Origin: Echinococcus granulosus
Lineage: Eukaryota > Platyhelminthes > Cestoda > Cyclophyllidea > Taeniidae
Direction: 5' to 3'
NCBI RefSeq assembly: GCF_000524195.1
Contig: NW_020170441.1
Span: 105,920 to 169,919, forward strand
Length of the DNA stretch: 64,000 nucleotides
The notes under the pieces are model-generated. The model did no database searches, was not told the origin of the DNA, and saw only the letters and a list, made by a program, of their open reading frames with translations. Within the stretch, counting starts at the first letter, position 1; the number at the start of each line of letters is the position of its first letter. A program made the translations under genes and the position numbers. Positions 1-13,200 of this stretch are shown here, piece by piece.

Positions 1-420
1 CCTGTCCAAATACTGATCCATGAGAAGATTTGCATAATTTACACCTTAGGGCGGGGAACAACGAAGTACCCTCCCATCCCGTCCTTATTCTCCTTACTTT
101 CTGGTGAAGTACCTCCGTGATATGTGGTCGTCACTTTCTTTTGACAGTAGACAACTGAATGCGATATAGAACCGTGAAAGCAACGGTTGTGGCTGGGGTC
201 TGATTTTTATTTTTACCCTTACAAGGGAACACGCTTCATAGAGGCGAAACTCGCAGGCTTGTTCCCCATTTGGACTGAAGTATTGGCTGTGATTTTGGCT
301 TTCCTTAACTAAGAGAATATTGGTAGATGCTTTCAGCGGTTACATAACTTTCCGTTATAAGAATACATGAACTCCTTTGACTACCTTGAAGATGCTGACA
401 CCGCGATGGACGCGATGACA
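1..420 (+). repeat. Copy A of a duplicated segment (intron plus start of exon 367-537)
   Basis: This stretch is recognisably homologous to 24748-25115. Shared blocks in the same order include gtccaaatactg at the left edge, a 13-base block acgcttcatagag at 231-243 (24927-24939 in the other copy), a run containing gtagatgcttt, and the coding block gatgctgac...gcgatggac from 391. Similarity fades near 420, inside the exon. The left end may extend beyond the window. This copy carries the functional-looking exon. Direct sequence comparison by eye; no alignment score was computed. Confidence 0.75.
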
Positions 421-3400
421 GAGAAATCGTACAAACTGGCCAAGGAGAATGCGGAGTTCTATCGCGAGCAGTTGGAGTTGCTACGGGAGGATGTGGAGGC
501 ACAGAACTCGCGCATCAGCCAACACTACGAGGAGAAGGTAAATCTCCAACCTCTCATTTCTTCCTCCTGTCTGAATGATGCGCTAAATGCAGGTAGGAGA
601 GGCTGAAAAGCCTGCCTCTGGTAGCCTCCTGTATTTCCTAAACTTAGGCATTTAAAAGTACCAGGTCTAAAACAATGATGAGTTCCTCCCATCATCTCCC
701 TCCATATACCATTTGCAAAGTTAAAGCGCTTCCCTTGAAATAAAATACCGCATCTCCATCAATCCCCACTTGAAGGAAGAGTGAATTGGATTGACCTGAA
801 GAAGCACTAGGTGAAATGTGGTTGTCAAGTGGGATTTACGGATTAACTTCACGAAAGCCCAAATAAAGGCTGCAAAAATGAGAAATCTTTCATAAATATT
901 TGAAGTGCATTAATTGCACTTCTGAACCAATCTTTCAACCAACATGGAAATACCTTTTGTGGCTCATGACGCCAAAAACGCAGCATTTCTGGAAAACGCT
1001 GGCACCACCTCTCAACATCAGCGCTACAGGCGGTTGATCTTTAAATGTCGCACAAAAACCGCCTTTCTCGTGATCTAATGACCCCAAGTTGTGGTCACAA
1101 ACCGAAGACGACGGTGATTCAAAAGCTGTGGACGCACGTGCTTACGGAATAAATGCAGAGTTGATTGCGTTGCATTGTGTACCTTGCCGCATTTTTATGG
1201 TTTCTGCTTTACGTTTTCTCAATTACACTTTTACTAACCACTAAATTGCTGTTAGTTTACCTCGCATGTGTCACTTTCATAAGTTTCACCTCCTGCTATA
1301 AATTCGCTCCACTAGCCGTGTTATTATGATGGGTAGGATAACTCTCAGCACAGCGTGGGAGCTTCAGTGTGAGATTAATGATACCTTAACTACGGTGAAC
1401 ATTTCAACTCTCACTGACCCTGTGGGATTCTGCGCAGGTGCACAAGGCGAGAAGGTGTCCTCATTGCAGGTGTGTCGCACACCTTGACCCGACCCCGCCA
1501 CTTTGATTATCCCAGACACGGAGTCTGTGAGAAATCGGTGCACCCTTAGCATCTCGCCTAGCCTGCAGATCACACAAACAAGAACAAAGCTATTCTAAAA
1601 ATTATTGCATACTGTGCACAATCATATTCCCTGGTTCCTGGCTGATTCAGTCAGCTGAAATTTCCACATCTCACGTAGCTCCATATTAAGGGCCGCTGTT
1701 ACTGGCTTTGACCATCCAAAACCGTAAAATCAACACTCGTTAGATGCATTGTTTTGCAGTTAAAAAAGTATCTTTAAAAGCTAAAGTATGGCGAATAATC
1801 ATGTAAATGTGGTTCAATGTAGATTGGTGTGCTGTCGGAACGGGTGGAACAGCTGCAAAATATGCTGACACAGGAGAGCTTCCGCGTGGAACGCCTCAAC
1901 GGAGAGCTAGATGCGGCTAACAGCCAATTGGTAGAAGCGCGAGAGACGGAGGACAACCTTACCGGTATGGTAGATAGACTGAAAGCCGAGTTGGATCGAC
2001 GTCGCCTCGCCTCCACCAGCGAGCCTGGCACTCCCGGCGAGCCCATTATCGTTGCCAACACCGTCAGCAATGCCTACGCTGCCGCTCCGCTTCCCTCCTC
2101 CGTAGAACTGATTAATGACGTGAGTCATGCTGCACTGTGATGTTACACGAAAACCAGATTTACGGTATCCTACTGAGCAGCTCATAACCTATCTTGCAGA
2201 AGCAAGGAGAACGGATGAACGCCTTGAAAAAACTGGCAGGAATTCGCAGCTTTCTCACGGAAAACCCGGAGATCTATGAAACCTTGAAGGATACCCCATT
2301 AGGTCAAGGCGGTGAGTATGATATCCTCTCTCCCAACGATAGACCGGGGAGCAGCTCCCTCGGCTTGGATGGCACCCTCGACCACTCGATGAACTCGATC
2401 TACCATTCACAGTCACACATTGAGAACTACCACCTGGGTCGAACACAAGAGATGGAGAGTAGATATCATGCGCTACAGCAAAAGCTGGACGATGAGATCG
2501 GATACAGAGAAGACCTAGAATTAGAGGCGCAGGAGATGCGCAACAGGATCTCCAACCTACAGCGTCAGGTACGGCGCCAACGCGACGAACATGAGGAAGA
2601 GTTGGTGGAACGCGAGCAGGCGCATACTCGACGGGTGCGCGAGCTCGACGACGTGGTAGAAGAACTGACTCGAGAGAAACAGGGTCTCGAAAAGCGTTGT
2701 CTCGATTTGCAGAACAAAGTGGAGGAGCTCCGCCAAAAACCTGATCTCAGTGATAGCGAAAACGGTACGTTAATGCACCTCACAAATCACTATGTACACA
2801 AGCTCAGGAGAAAACTGCACCAAACTGTGATAAGGTGCTTCGCTATGATGGAGGCGATGTGATTTGATACGCTATTTTCTATCACTTTCGATCTCTTCTA
2901 CTTGCAGGTGAAATGTCAGCACTTATCACCTTCTTTTAATCCAAGATCGCAATTAGTAGGATCTATACGTACATGATTAAAGTTTTGTCATCGATGGAAT
3001 TAAAGGCAATTAAAATTCTGTCAGGAGACTCTCATCATTCACTGTGTGCGCTTTAGCAAGAAGTATGGGTGGTTTATCAGTACCAGAATTGGAACGAAAA
3101 CGGTACGAACCTCTTTCCAAATATTATGGGAAGAACTGTTAGCTACACATGAGTGCATGACAATGAACAACTTTTGTACGACCCAAGGTTTCGGGTTTTT
3201 GAATACTTTGACGCACTAAATCCAGGGGTACACTTTGCCTTATGTAATTTCTTCATGAACTTTAATGGGCAAAATTAGTACGAGTTGGCATGGTGGTTGG
3301 TGGCGGCGTCTGTCTTCTTTCAGACAAATTGGCTCCAATACTGACATTTGCATCAAATTTGTGTTTAAGGCGGTGACGAGCTTCGTGACACGCGTGCCAG

Positions 3401-6317
3401 ATTGGCTGCTGAAAGTCGTCAGTATCAGAAGCAGTTGGATCAAATAAGGGAGGAATTTGAACAGTACAAACGCGAGAACAGCACCGAAGAGCTGAAAGAG
3501 CAGGTAAACTGACCTACACATATAAGTGGTTACGTTAATGGTCGATAATGAGAGAATTATCTAGTTACCTCCCTCTACTATTTAGTTGGTTGAAAAGGAT
3601 GAGAAAATATCGCAGCTGGAAGTCAGCCAACGTCACACAAGCTCTGATATGGAGATTCTTAACGTCCGATTGCAAAACGCTAACAAACTTCTTGATGACG
3701 TAAGTTGTGCGTGAGATTACTTATGTGCCATAACTTTTAGCCAAATGAAATTCTCAATGCTAATTTATTACCAACTTATTAGTGAACGGGGTGTCTGAAT
3801 GACCTTTTTGAGCATATGAAATTAATGCTTGATGGGTTGACCTCGCCGTTACAGATACTTAGCAAAGGTCTGACTAACGGCGCATATATGGCTAGAACTC
3901 ATGGGAAGTGGAGCCAATAAAGCATGCAAAAGTTTTCACATCGCGACGACTGTTTGGTGAAGTAACAATATTTCGTGTTAAACTATAGTGTTCAGTGCAA
4001 GCCACATGTCTGCTTGGACTCATAAAACTTGTCTGAGGTACTTAAAAGTAAATACAACTTTCTTTACTGAATGGATTAAATAAAACCATAACCATTATTA
4101 AAAAAGGCCAGCCATTATGCGTGAACAAACTTGACGCACAAAATAGGTACACTGTTTTACTTATGTCCTATCAGTAGGCATCACCGTCTAGTATTTCTCA
4201 CACATTTTATAAATGGACTAAACAACGGAATGTTGTCTTTTCGGTCTTTTTGTCATGTGTTTAGTAGAAAGTGGAACTACAACAGTATCCTGGAAAGGAG
4301 TTGTTTTGTTGAGCCCCATCCGTTTCTGACAAACAATGAGTGCATGGTTAATGCGACCCATTTTATTGTCATTACATGTGGTGTTGCCATGCAGAACGAA
4401 CAGCGCTTGCGCAGCCTGACAAAGGAGCGACAGGGCCTGATGCACCGCATCTCCCAGCTGGAAGGAGAGCGCGACGCCGCGGTGCGTGAAGCCGCCTCGG
4501 TGACTGGCAAGGCGGGTGCGGAACGCGAGGCCTCGATAGCACGACAGCGCGAACTCGAAGACCTCAAACTTGAGCGCGCTGCCTACCAAAAAGACTTCAC
4601 CGACATAAAAGCAAGGCTATTGTTTTGGTGTATTTATGCTAAAAAGTTTGCGTAAGGGACTTTCACCCACAAATGGGTAAAGCGTTTCAGTGCCTTTAAA
4701 GCATTTATGATAACTAACAGGGCTTTACAGAACTTTTTTTCGTTAAAAAGAGTAATCACTAACCCTTCTTATCTCACTCAAATATGCTATTTGATGCTCA
4801 GTTGCACCTTATGGAGACAAGTACCAAAGCGGAGGCAGAGAAGCGCGCCTTAGAAAAACGTCTAAGTGACCTCGAAACCTCAGCGAACAAACGAGAGACA
4901 GATCTCAAAGCTGATCTTGATGTATACAAAGAAAAGGTCGAAAATCTTCAGGTAAGTGAACGTACTTATGGCACTTTCTTTCACATATGCCTAGTGCGGT
5001 GATCATACTACCAGTAAATCAAGTGAAACATTCGAATTGTTTACAATTCGATGTTGTTTTGTACTATTTGTTGTGCATACGGCTTATAATACTGGGACCA
5101 CTTTCTAAATTATAGTTTGGAATATATTATGGATTACTGGAACGCGTTGAGACACTGCTATGATGATTTGTAGAATTCACATGCACCAAATAGGTTTGAG
5201 GCCTGTGATGTTTGATTTTGAAGTCACTCCTACTGCGTTGCACTGTGTAGCAAGAGTTGTCGGAACTGCACAAGGTCGAGTCAGCAACGTCGACGGACAA
5301 CCGTCATCTAAAGCGGCGGATCCGGGAGCTACAGGACAGCGTGGAAACGTACACACAGCGAGTGGCTGAGCTAGAGCGTCGCAATGCGGACCTGAGTGCG
5401 GAGGTGGAGCGAACGCGAGCCAGTCTAAGTGCGAGTCGTGAGGCTGCGGCAAGCTTGCTACGCGATAGACAGACCCTAGCTAGCGAAGGCTATGACTTCT
5501 CTGCCACTGGTCCAAACACTGACACCGTCGAGTACTCCGACGATGAAGAGCTCGACGTGTCCAATGCCAATGACGAGCTCGTTGCCTCTACTAGAGACCT
5601 CGGCCAACGTAGTGCCTTCTACTTTGGTGGCATTAGCGGTACTCAAACTGTCGATCGCTATGGCAGTAGGAGTCGGCAAAGGTAAAACCCTCCTCTCTCC
5701 TTCACCAGAACCTGAGCAATGATCAACCAAAACAATGATCCTCTCACCTCCAATCGAATCGCACGTCATAAAGCACTTATTTGTTATTTTGTAAGGTAAA
5801 GAGGTGAGCCCATGCACAACCTCCAAATAAAATCCAAGTAAGTATTGTAGGTTAAGCAGAAAAGCATGGAGGCGCAAATAAAGATGTCTTTTCGATTTAT
5901 GTGCCTCTTATCCAATTTCTCAAAGTATTTTACACATCAAATTGATATAAATGAAGGAAAAGCATTGATTATCAGCATGAATTCTTCCTAGGAACAGTTT
6001 GTTTGTCAGCGTATGAGTCTCTAGAAGTCCTAGATCTCCCGAGCCATCCTAATGTTTTGTTAATGCATCTAGGCCGCGGTGCTCGAAAACAACATGCCAA
6101 TGACTCATCACTCCATTGCATTTATTTCAGTCAATCATCACGCTCCACATCAGGGTCACACACGTACAATCGAACCCAGCTAATGTCCCATCGCCAATCC
6201 ACGCCGGCTCCGACGTCGTCATCGAAGGATTTGTCGCCTCTGCTACCCCCTCTTCCGTCCACCAGAACCGAGGAGCCGGGCCAACAGAGCGAAGGAATTT
6301 GCCACTCAGGAAACTAG
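367..6317 (+). CDS. Long coiled-coil protein, myosin-tail-like (3' part or whole)
   Basis: Exons 367-537, 1823-2119, 2200-2764, 3370-3503, 3586-3699, 4395-4610, 4802-4951, 5257-5681 and 6131-6317 join in phase into about 752 residues. Nearly all of it is heptad-rich coiled coil (Glu/Arg/Leu/Gln), broken around residues 140-250 by a Pro/Ser/Gly-rich hinge. An acidic patch (SDDEELD) and a Ser/Thr/Arg-rich tail end at the TAG at 6315. This layout of rod, acidic step and serine-rich tail recalls the C-terminus of myosin-XVIII, but paramyosin, cingulin-like or CCDC proteins are not excluded. No motor or other globular domain is present. ATG 367 may be internal, because the gene could continue upstream of the window; the duplicate copy has GTG at that position. 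The intron after 4610 appears to start with GC rather than GT. Confidence 0.6.
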
Positions 6318-7112
6318 CGACCCCGTAGACAACCACCATTTATCCACTCCCACCCTCACCGCATCATCGTCCTGAGCGCGCTGTAACACCAACAGCCAAT
6401 CACTACCGCCACCAACAAGACGCCCTCCTTCCTAATCTGCCACATATTTTGTGATCAATCTCACTGTGCTTTAAAGAAACGCCTGCTAGCACAGTAGTAT
6501 TGCTTCCTCTGTGTCGGCTTCCTATAAGCATGCCCATTGACGCTGGCCCCAATTACTACTTTTGTCGTCCAAGCAAGTGTCACCGGTAAAGTGAGCAACC
6601 AGCTAAATATGCCAATTCAAGTCATTACCAAATGGAGACAACAATCTTTACCCAAAAAAAAGTTAAACAGATGTCCCTGAAAATTAGCACTTGGGGATTA
6701 AAAAATCCAGTACAGGGGCACCGCTCGAACACAGTCAGTCCAGAGCAAAGGGTCCAGTGACAAGTCGGCTGCCTCCGATGAGAACGACGAGAGGACGGCC
6801 TGCTGTAATTATTTATCCTATTATTTGCTATGGGACGCCCTTTGATAAAAGCTCAATGGTTTCCATGCAAAGTTCGTCAAGTAAAGGGTTTTGATGTAAC
6901 TGAGAGCAGAAAATCCAACCTGTCAGTCCTATCATTCAGACACGAACTGCACTGTTTATGCTAAAACGCCATAATGACCAAAACTTCTACAAACGAAACT
7001 GATCGCATGCTTGAAAGAGGACCTTATATTTGATCAAGCTATAGAAAAGAAGGGGAATCACATATGATAGAAATGCAATTGAATAAGTCAGAATTGATTG
7101 ATGAATACGGTT
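6318..7112. other. Convergent intergenic stretch, no gene seen
   Basis: This lies between the 3' ends of the coiled-coil gene (+) and TBC1D13 (-). Only short, AT-rich open frames without family resemblance occur here. It presumably holds both 3' UTRs; no clear AATAAA was found for either. Confidence 0.6.
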
Positions 7113-9810
7113 TCAAATCCCGCAATGATTATTATACAAATCCAACGCGTGAGAAATTATGCATCCTACGTCGGTGTACGGATAATTCTGCAAATCAGAA
7201 AAGGAAGAGTTGTTACCTTTCCTGACCTGTGGTAGAGTAGAAGTGGGATGAATATAAAGAAAAAGGATTACCCTCGTGCTTTCGGCGCGCTATTAACGAG
7301 AGAAGTAATAAGTATTTTAATTACTCTAATGATTAAAAACCATCCAAACAAAATTCGGTCTCGGCAAAAAAGTGGTTATGCTAAAAGCCTAAAAAATGCA
7401 CATAAATTGTGGGTGATAAAAAACATCAGTGGGTTGTAAATGGGTCCCAAATGCATTAGTACAGTAATCACATGCTCTATAATGAAGGTTGCTGAATATT
7501 TCGCCTAAATTAACAAGAATGGCCCACCTGAAGGAGGTGAACGGCTCGAGGGAAATCACAATCCAACAATTTGCTTCTAACTAACCTGTAGAAAAGAAGC
7601 AGAACCTTTGAAAGTGAAATGGATACGAACGGTACACTCTGTGTATGTTGCACATTAATTGGATTTATATGGCCGAAAAGGCAGGTGCTGTTTACGGGTG
7701 ATTTACATGACCAAAAGGGATGGGTCAATAAAAAAGCAGTCTCAACAAACCGTGCAACATTACATGAGCATTGAACAGCATATGTACAGGACCAGATCGA
7801 ATCGGTGCTCGTCAGCGAGAATGCAGTCCCAAAGTCGGAGAACATCTTAAAGGAATAAAAAGATCAAATCGGAGAAGGCTCACATTACCAAGTGCGAGAA
7901 ACCCCTCACTGCGTTACTCAAATATTATGCGCTATATTGCTTTAAGTGAGACTGATATGATCAACAGAGGCATCTAAAGATCAAAAAAGGGTGATCACCT
8001 GGAAGGAGAAACTCGCGAGCGAGCAAGAGGGTGATCCAACGCAAAGCAAAATGTGCAGGTTCTAAATGGAGGCGATCGAGATGATGAAGGAGCTCAGGAT
8101 CGAAAACTTCTAGCAGATGCATCATCTGCTCCATCTTGCTACCTAAACTACGCGTTGTAATAGATCGGTGAGATATAAAAAAAGATTCGTTAAATCTTCA
8201 CGAAAATAAACTTCAGAGAAACCACAAAAAAAACACAAAACTGCCATGACTTTTCTCTAGCGTGCACCCGAGGGAACGACACAAGTAAAATGCACAACTC
8301 ACCGATCCCGATATCTTGATCAAAGTTGCGATTGAAGACACTCTGAATTTCTGCCATCAGGTTGTTGAAGCAGAAAAATGTATCCGCTTCGGCAAAGCCT
8401 TGAAAATTTAGAAATCATCTTGATTTTTAGAAATACACAATAACCACGATACTCAGATCACATTTCAAGAGAAAGCCAGTGCTGATCCAGTGAATTATTG
8501 TTATAGCAAATAACAGCACGTTTACTTGGCAGCTTTTAAAACAGTAATATTTATGAATGTATCTTAACATAACAGTATATTAGACAGTAATGCAATTAAT
8601 AACATGGAAGTGAATACGGAAAAAGGGCCCAAAATTGTGGAAGAGACCATGTACACAGATATTTGAATCAATAATGAGCAGTGGCATTCTTCATCAAAAT
8701 AACAAATGGTGTCAACCCCAAAAAAAAATAGTGGTATCCACACCGATGTGTAAAGCTTGGAAGACTTACGGCGTTCCTCAGGATCGGGATGGTTGGCAAA
8801 AACGTGGTAGATAGGGCCAGCCACTTCATTCATGCCCTGAACATAGGAAGAACCTTTGTTAATTTTGTAGAAAATGAATATGATGCGTTGCACCACCTCC
8901 CAGTGCATCTCCAGACGACCAGATAGTTCATTACTTTGCGCATCGTCAGTAGACCCGTCTTTTACGAAAGACTCGTCGCACGCCGCCCGCAACAAGGAGT
9001 TTGAACCCCGGATGCTATCGCAACTGGTCACCAGCTTCAGGGCACCAATAGTATTCGCTGCAACATCATGTGACTAAAATGGGATCCAATAAGACAAAGA
9101 ACTCCTTCTTGTAAGGCATAATCAAATATGGAATCCATCACCTAGTTTACCAACTTTATAGAAGACTAGGGACATGAATCAAACATACCAACTCTATATG
9201 ACGCAAAAGAAAGCCCCACACAACTCCAGTCACAAAGAAAATATGGACGTCAGTAAACAATTTAATCACCCAGGATGCTTACACGGGTTAGTTCAGTTTC
9301 AATGCGATTGCGCAAGTCAGAAACGCTGACATTTACGGAAAAAGCCTCGTTACACGGATACTGAGTTGGGCGCCGAAAAAAATCAAGTTCTGGGTATAGC
9401 CGACGGCAGTCCTTATTTATCTGCAGCAGAATTCTGTTGTCATCAAAGTATTCACGCCAGTTACTGCAGGGATCACTACTCAAAGGCTAAGAAAGAATTG
9501 GAGGTAAAAGGAGATTACATGATCGGCAGACTTGTCCAACCTCGACTTGTTAGCCACAAATTCCATAAGAAAGCCCTCATACTCCGTCCGCGCTTTCGAC
9601 AGCGTGCAATCCCACAGCGACTTTTGGAGAGGAAGATAGTTTAGAAGCAATTTCCAAACCACAGACCTAATAGTATAGCTTTCTGGACAGCCTAAAAAAC
9701 ACGCTTTCCGTAACTGATTCAAATCAATCAACGGAAACTCTAGTATATCCTGAAAAACCTTCGATCTAACGGGTCAACTTTACCAAATAAACCAACCGTG
9801 ACTCTCGCAT
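7113..9810 (-). CDS. TBC1D13: TBC1 domain family member 13 (Rab GTPase-activating protein)
   Basis: Stimulates GTP hydrolysis on a Rab (RAB35 for the mammalian protein), acting in endosomal and plasma-membrane trafficking. Exons, in transcript order: 9810-9784, 9749-9519, 9486-9283, 9073-8770, 8398-8303, 8142-7999, 7845-7764, 7585-7528, 7187-7113. They give 406 residues against about 400 in the human protein. Diagnostic stretches match the family in order: WKLLLNYLPL, INKDCRRLYP (arginine finger in IxxDxxR), YVQGMNE (glutamine finger in YxQ), EADTFFCFNNLMAEI, FALRWITLLLAREFLLPD, and LWDCILADEHRFD followed by MLVRSKLLDCDF. Both catalytic fingers are intact, so it should be active. The start at 9810 fits the short family N-terminus but lies on a 9-codon exon and is the least certain part. 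Two introns are only 34 nt (9783-9750) and 32 nt (9518-9487). Confidence 0.93.
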
Positions 9811-10267
9811 TATCGGGGAAAATATAAGGCATTTATAACAAAAATAGTCGGCAATACTTACTAGGCATATATATTGGCATATATTTGTACTCTTCGTCTT
9901 CATCACATTAGATAATGTCTAACTTAACCACAAATAAAAAATAGACGCACCAATTCTGTGTCAAACTGCAGAAAATACTGGCACCAATTTTCAATGTTGT
10001 TTGTTTAGCCACCATCCATTACACACTTTTGACTTTTTTAAAGTTACTCTCAACTGAAGTATCAACGATTTTATTGGTATTTTGATCGAATCGCATAAGG
10101 ACCTATAAGTGAAATTTCATAGGTTATCACAATACTAAACAACCTATTTTTTAGTACTGGAACGAATGTAGGTGTTATGTTTCAGCATTGGCTTATTTAT
10201 TTGTTTTATTTAAGCAGCCTCGAAAATTGTCATGTAAAATGGACTCGGCGGACTAGTGATTGTAGTA
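9811..10267. promoter_or_regulatory. Shared bidirectional promoter region, TBC1D13 / RIBC2
   Basis: The start codons of two divergent genes are 457 bp apart, so this interval should hold both promoters and 5' UTRs. It is AT-rich with no obvious TATA box. A weak RFX X-box-like string, attgtcatgtaaaa at 10226-10239, lies about 30 bp upstream of the RIBC2 start. It departs from the consensus at two positions, so it is only a candidate. RIBC2 is a ciliary gene, which makes such a site plausible. Confidence 0.5.
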
Positions 10268-13200
10268 ATGAGCAGTATAAATCTGCCGATCGACAGAAAG
10301 GAAGCAGCAGCAATCGAAAGGCGTCGGGTTTTTGAAGAACAAAGAAAAGCTAGGATTTTCAATGAACGGATTCGACTCATAGGGGTTGGCCTGAGTGTTC
10401 TATTTCACACCGCCCTTTTTTCTATATACCCCTCTGAGTCCCACTGGATCTTGCAATTTTGCTATAATATATATTTATTAGCCCTTATTATGAACTAATT
10501 TGTCACAGGTAAACTTTGGGTGTGGTGGTTCAATTCGGATTGCATTTGACTTAATTTTTCTTGTATTTGCCAACAGTTTAGGCCATTTCATATCCATTCT
10601 ATAAATTGAGTCATTATAACTATGCTTTATCGTTTGAATCCAATGTCTATACTCACAAACCGTAAAGTGTTTGTCTCGTAATGTGTCCTTAAACAAGTTC
10701 TAACTGCAAGTTTCCTTTTTAGAAAAATGGTTTTTATGCATCTTTTAGTTGCTCCGGGCGAATAGATACTTGGAATCTAAAATATTTTTTAAAATGTAAT
10801 AGGGCAGAATGCTTTTTTGGATTGTTTAGTATTCAGGTTCTTTAAAGTTGCTTCTTCCTGTGCTACATATCAAAATTCATGCCTATTTTATTGAATTAAC
10901 TCATGCCATCGCTAGCCTAATTAAACAGAAACGCAGATTGTGCCACATTTTTCCTATGCGGTATTATACTCTTCCATGCAGGGTAACCTGTGTGCATTCC
11001 CCTTTTTGCTTAAAGTAGTCAATTTGAGCAGGATCATTTTGACAACTTATTTAATTTAGTTAAAAATCAGTTGACATGGTTTTTGCCTTTTACTTAAAAG
11101 GCAAGCTCGATTTTTTTCCTAGGTTGATGAGTGTGCCCTAGCACGACAGGTGAAGGATAAGAGAGAGCGTGAAGAGCATGAACGCTGCAGAGACATAGCT
11201 TACGGTATGTCAGTAATCATAATGACAACATTCTCCTATTTACCCCGTCAAAATTTACTCGTAATTGTATGTTTTAACTGTTTCAAGAGCGTATTTTAAA
11301 GTTTGGGGAATTTGTTTTGAATTGGATGTGCATTCGTGTGAATCTGGGTAAATGTCCTCAATAATGAATTGTTGTAGGGTAATAAGCAGAACCTAACAGA
11401 TTTTGAACTACCCCGCGTTATTGTCACTGGTTTGCATGATTGATCAGGTAAAGATGTTGAACGCAATGACAAAATTGCAGTCCTCTTGGAGAAGCGTCAG
11501 CACAAAGACCAGAGGGAATTGAATCGAGCCCTTAATGAATTTCGATTATTACATCAACAGTCGAGCTCTCGTCGTGAATTTGACCTCAATGACCCAGATG
11601 CAAAGAAAAAGGATAGGCCGGCTCGCATCTCGGATGATGACCCTAGATGCGGAGTCTCATCTATACAGAAGTTTGTTGGCGAGGATCTTACGAAAAAATC
11701 GAGGGAGAAGTTCCAACAGGAACAAATGCAGATTTGGTTTGATCGGCAAATCGAGGAACGGAATAGGGCTGAATGTGCTAGAAAGCATGATGAACAGTAT
11801 GGTTCGCCTTCTTTGGCTCATTTTGAATTTTACTACTGCAAAACTAAGCCTCATTTAAACAATACAATGATGCAATTCTATATTCATTTTTAAGAAACGG
11901 CAAAGGGCATTGACACTCAGTACAGGCACCTTGGATGGTCAATTTTGCAAGTACTTTTTGATAACTATGCTGAGAATCTGCCTCTTTAGTTGTTGAAAAG
12001 ATTGCCCCAAATGGTTAGGCCAGCCGGCCATAAATAAATTTAGATTGGTCTTTCTCAAGGTGGCAAATATAGTAGACCATCAACCAAAACTGGTGTTCGG
12101 TGATGACCAAAAAATGTCTATCCCGATTTTCAACGTGCCTTTTGTGTTTCCTTTTAAGTAAACAACCGGATCACTTGAAATATCTGTAATTCCTATCGGT
12201 CAAATTACAATTCAGAAGGATTGTGTTTTGGACGCTGGAGCAAATTTGCAGCCTACTTAATATAGATTAGACCAAAAACAATTATAAATAGTTACATTTG
12301 TCCATTTTTTCGATAGCCATAAATGCGCATTTGACATCGATGAGAATCCTGTAAAAAAATAGTTTTATGCATAGCAAAATGCTTCCCTTTATTGATCAAA
12401 CAGAATAACTCTAATTTTTTATATTGCTTAAGTCTACTCACCACTGTTATATTCACAGCCCTTCTACCCGCCGACCCATAGGCATTTGCAAACTATGCTA
12501 TGTAGGTATTTATATCCGACTATGAGCTTCATCGTAAATACGACTGTGCTTCAACATGAAGTCTGCAGGCGCTGTACGGACGGGAGATGGATGGACGAGT
12601 GCAGGCGATGGCACGGGCGGAGGCGGCGTGCCGTCGTGCAGTGCAGTGTGCGGTGCGGCGCTACAACGAAGCGCTGGCGGCGGAGCGCGCGGATGCGGAT
12701 CGCGCCCAGCGACGGTGCGAGGAGGAGGCGAATGCCCGAGAGATTCTCAACTGCATCAATTCCGATCTCCTCACTGAGAACCCCGCTCAGGCCATTTCTG
12801 CCTTCGGACCGCATCGTATCTGCCCCGACCGCTACAAGGGCTTTTCACCCGAACAGCTTGCCGAAATTCGTCAAAAACAGTGCCAACAAATCCGCGAAAA
12901 AGTGGTGTGTTTCTCTCGGCTTTTCACTGAATCCTTTCTATTCGTCTACCGCTTTCAGACGAACGTCGAAAATGTCTTAATGTGGTGGTTCATTCAAGAA
13001 AAATATGTTCAGAAATATATTTTACTTGACAAATGAACCAGCCGAGGGATCAGTCTTTAATCTGTTAGGAGTATGCAATAAGAATTACGGATTTGACTTT
13101 TAACTATTGAGAAGAGAGACCCTTGGTCCTGACACATCAAACTCACCGCTTGCATCAAGTTAGATTTGGATCCCGCTAGGTATCGAAATTTCAAATATTT

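Noticed and set aside
4131..4394. Upstream in-frame extension of the exon at 4395
   Set aside because: The extension reads like translated intron (Cys/Phe/His-rich) and breaks the coiled coil; a good acceptor precedes 4395.
8990..9015. Minus-strand GGTTCAAACTCC, like a tRNA B-box
   Set aside because: It lies inside a coding exon of TBC1D13 and lacks a cloverleaf.
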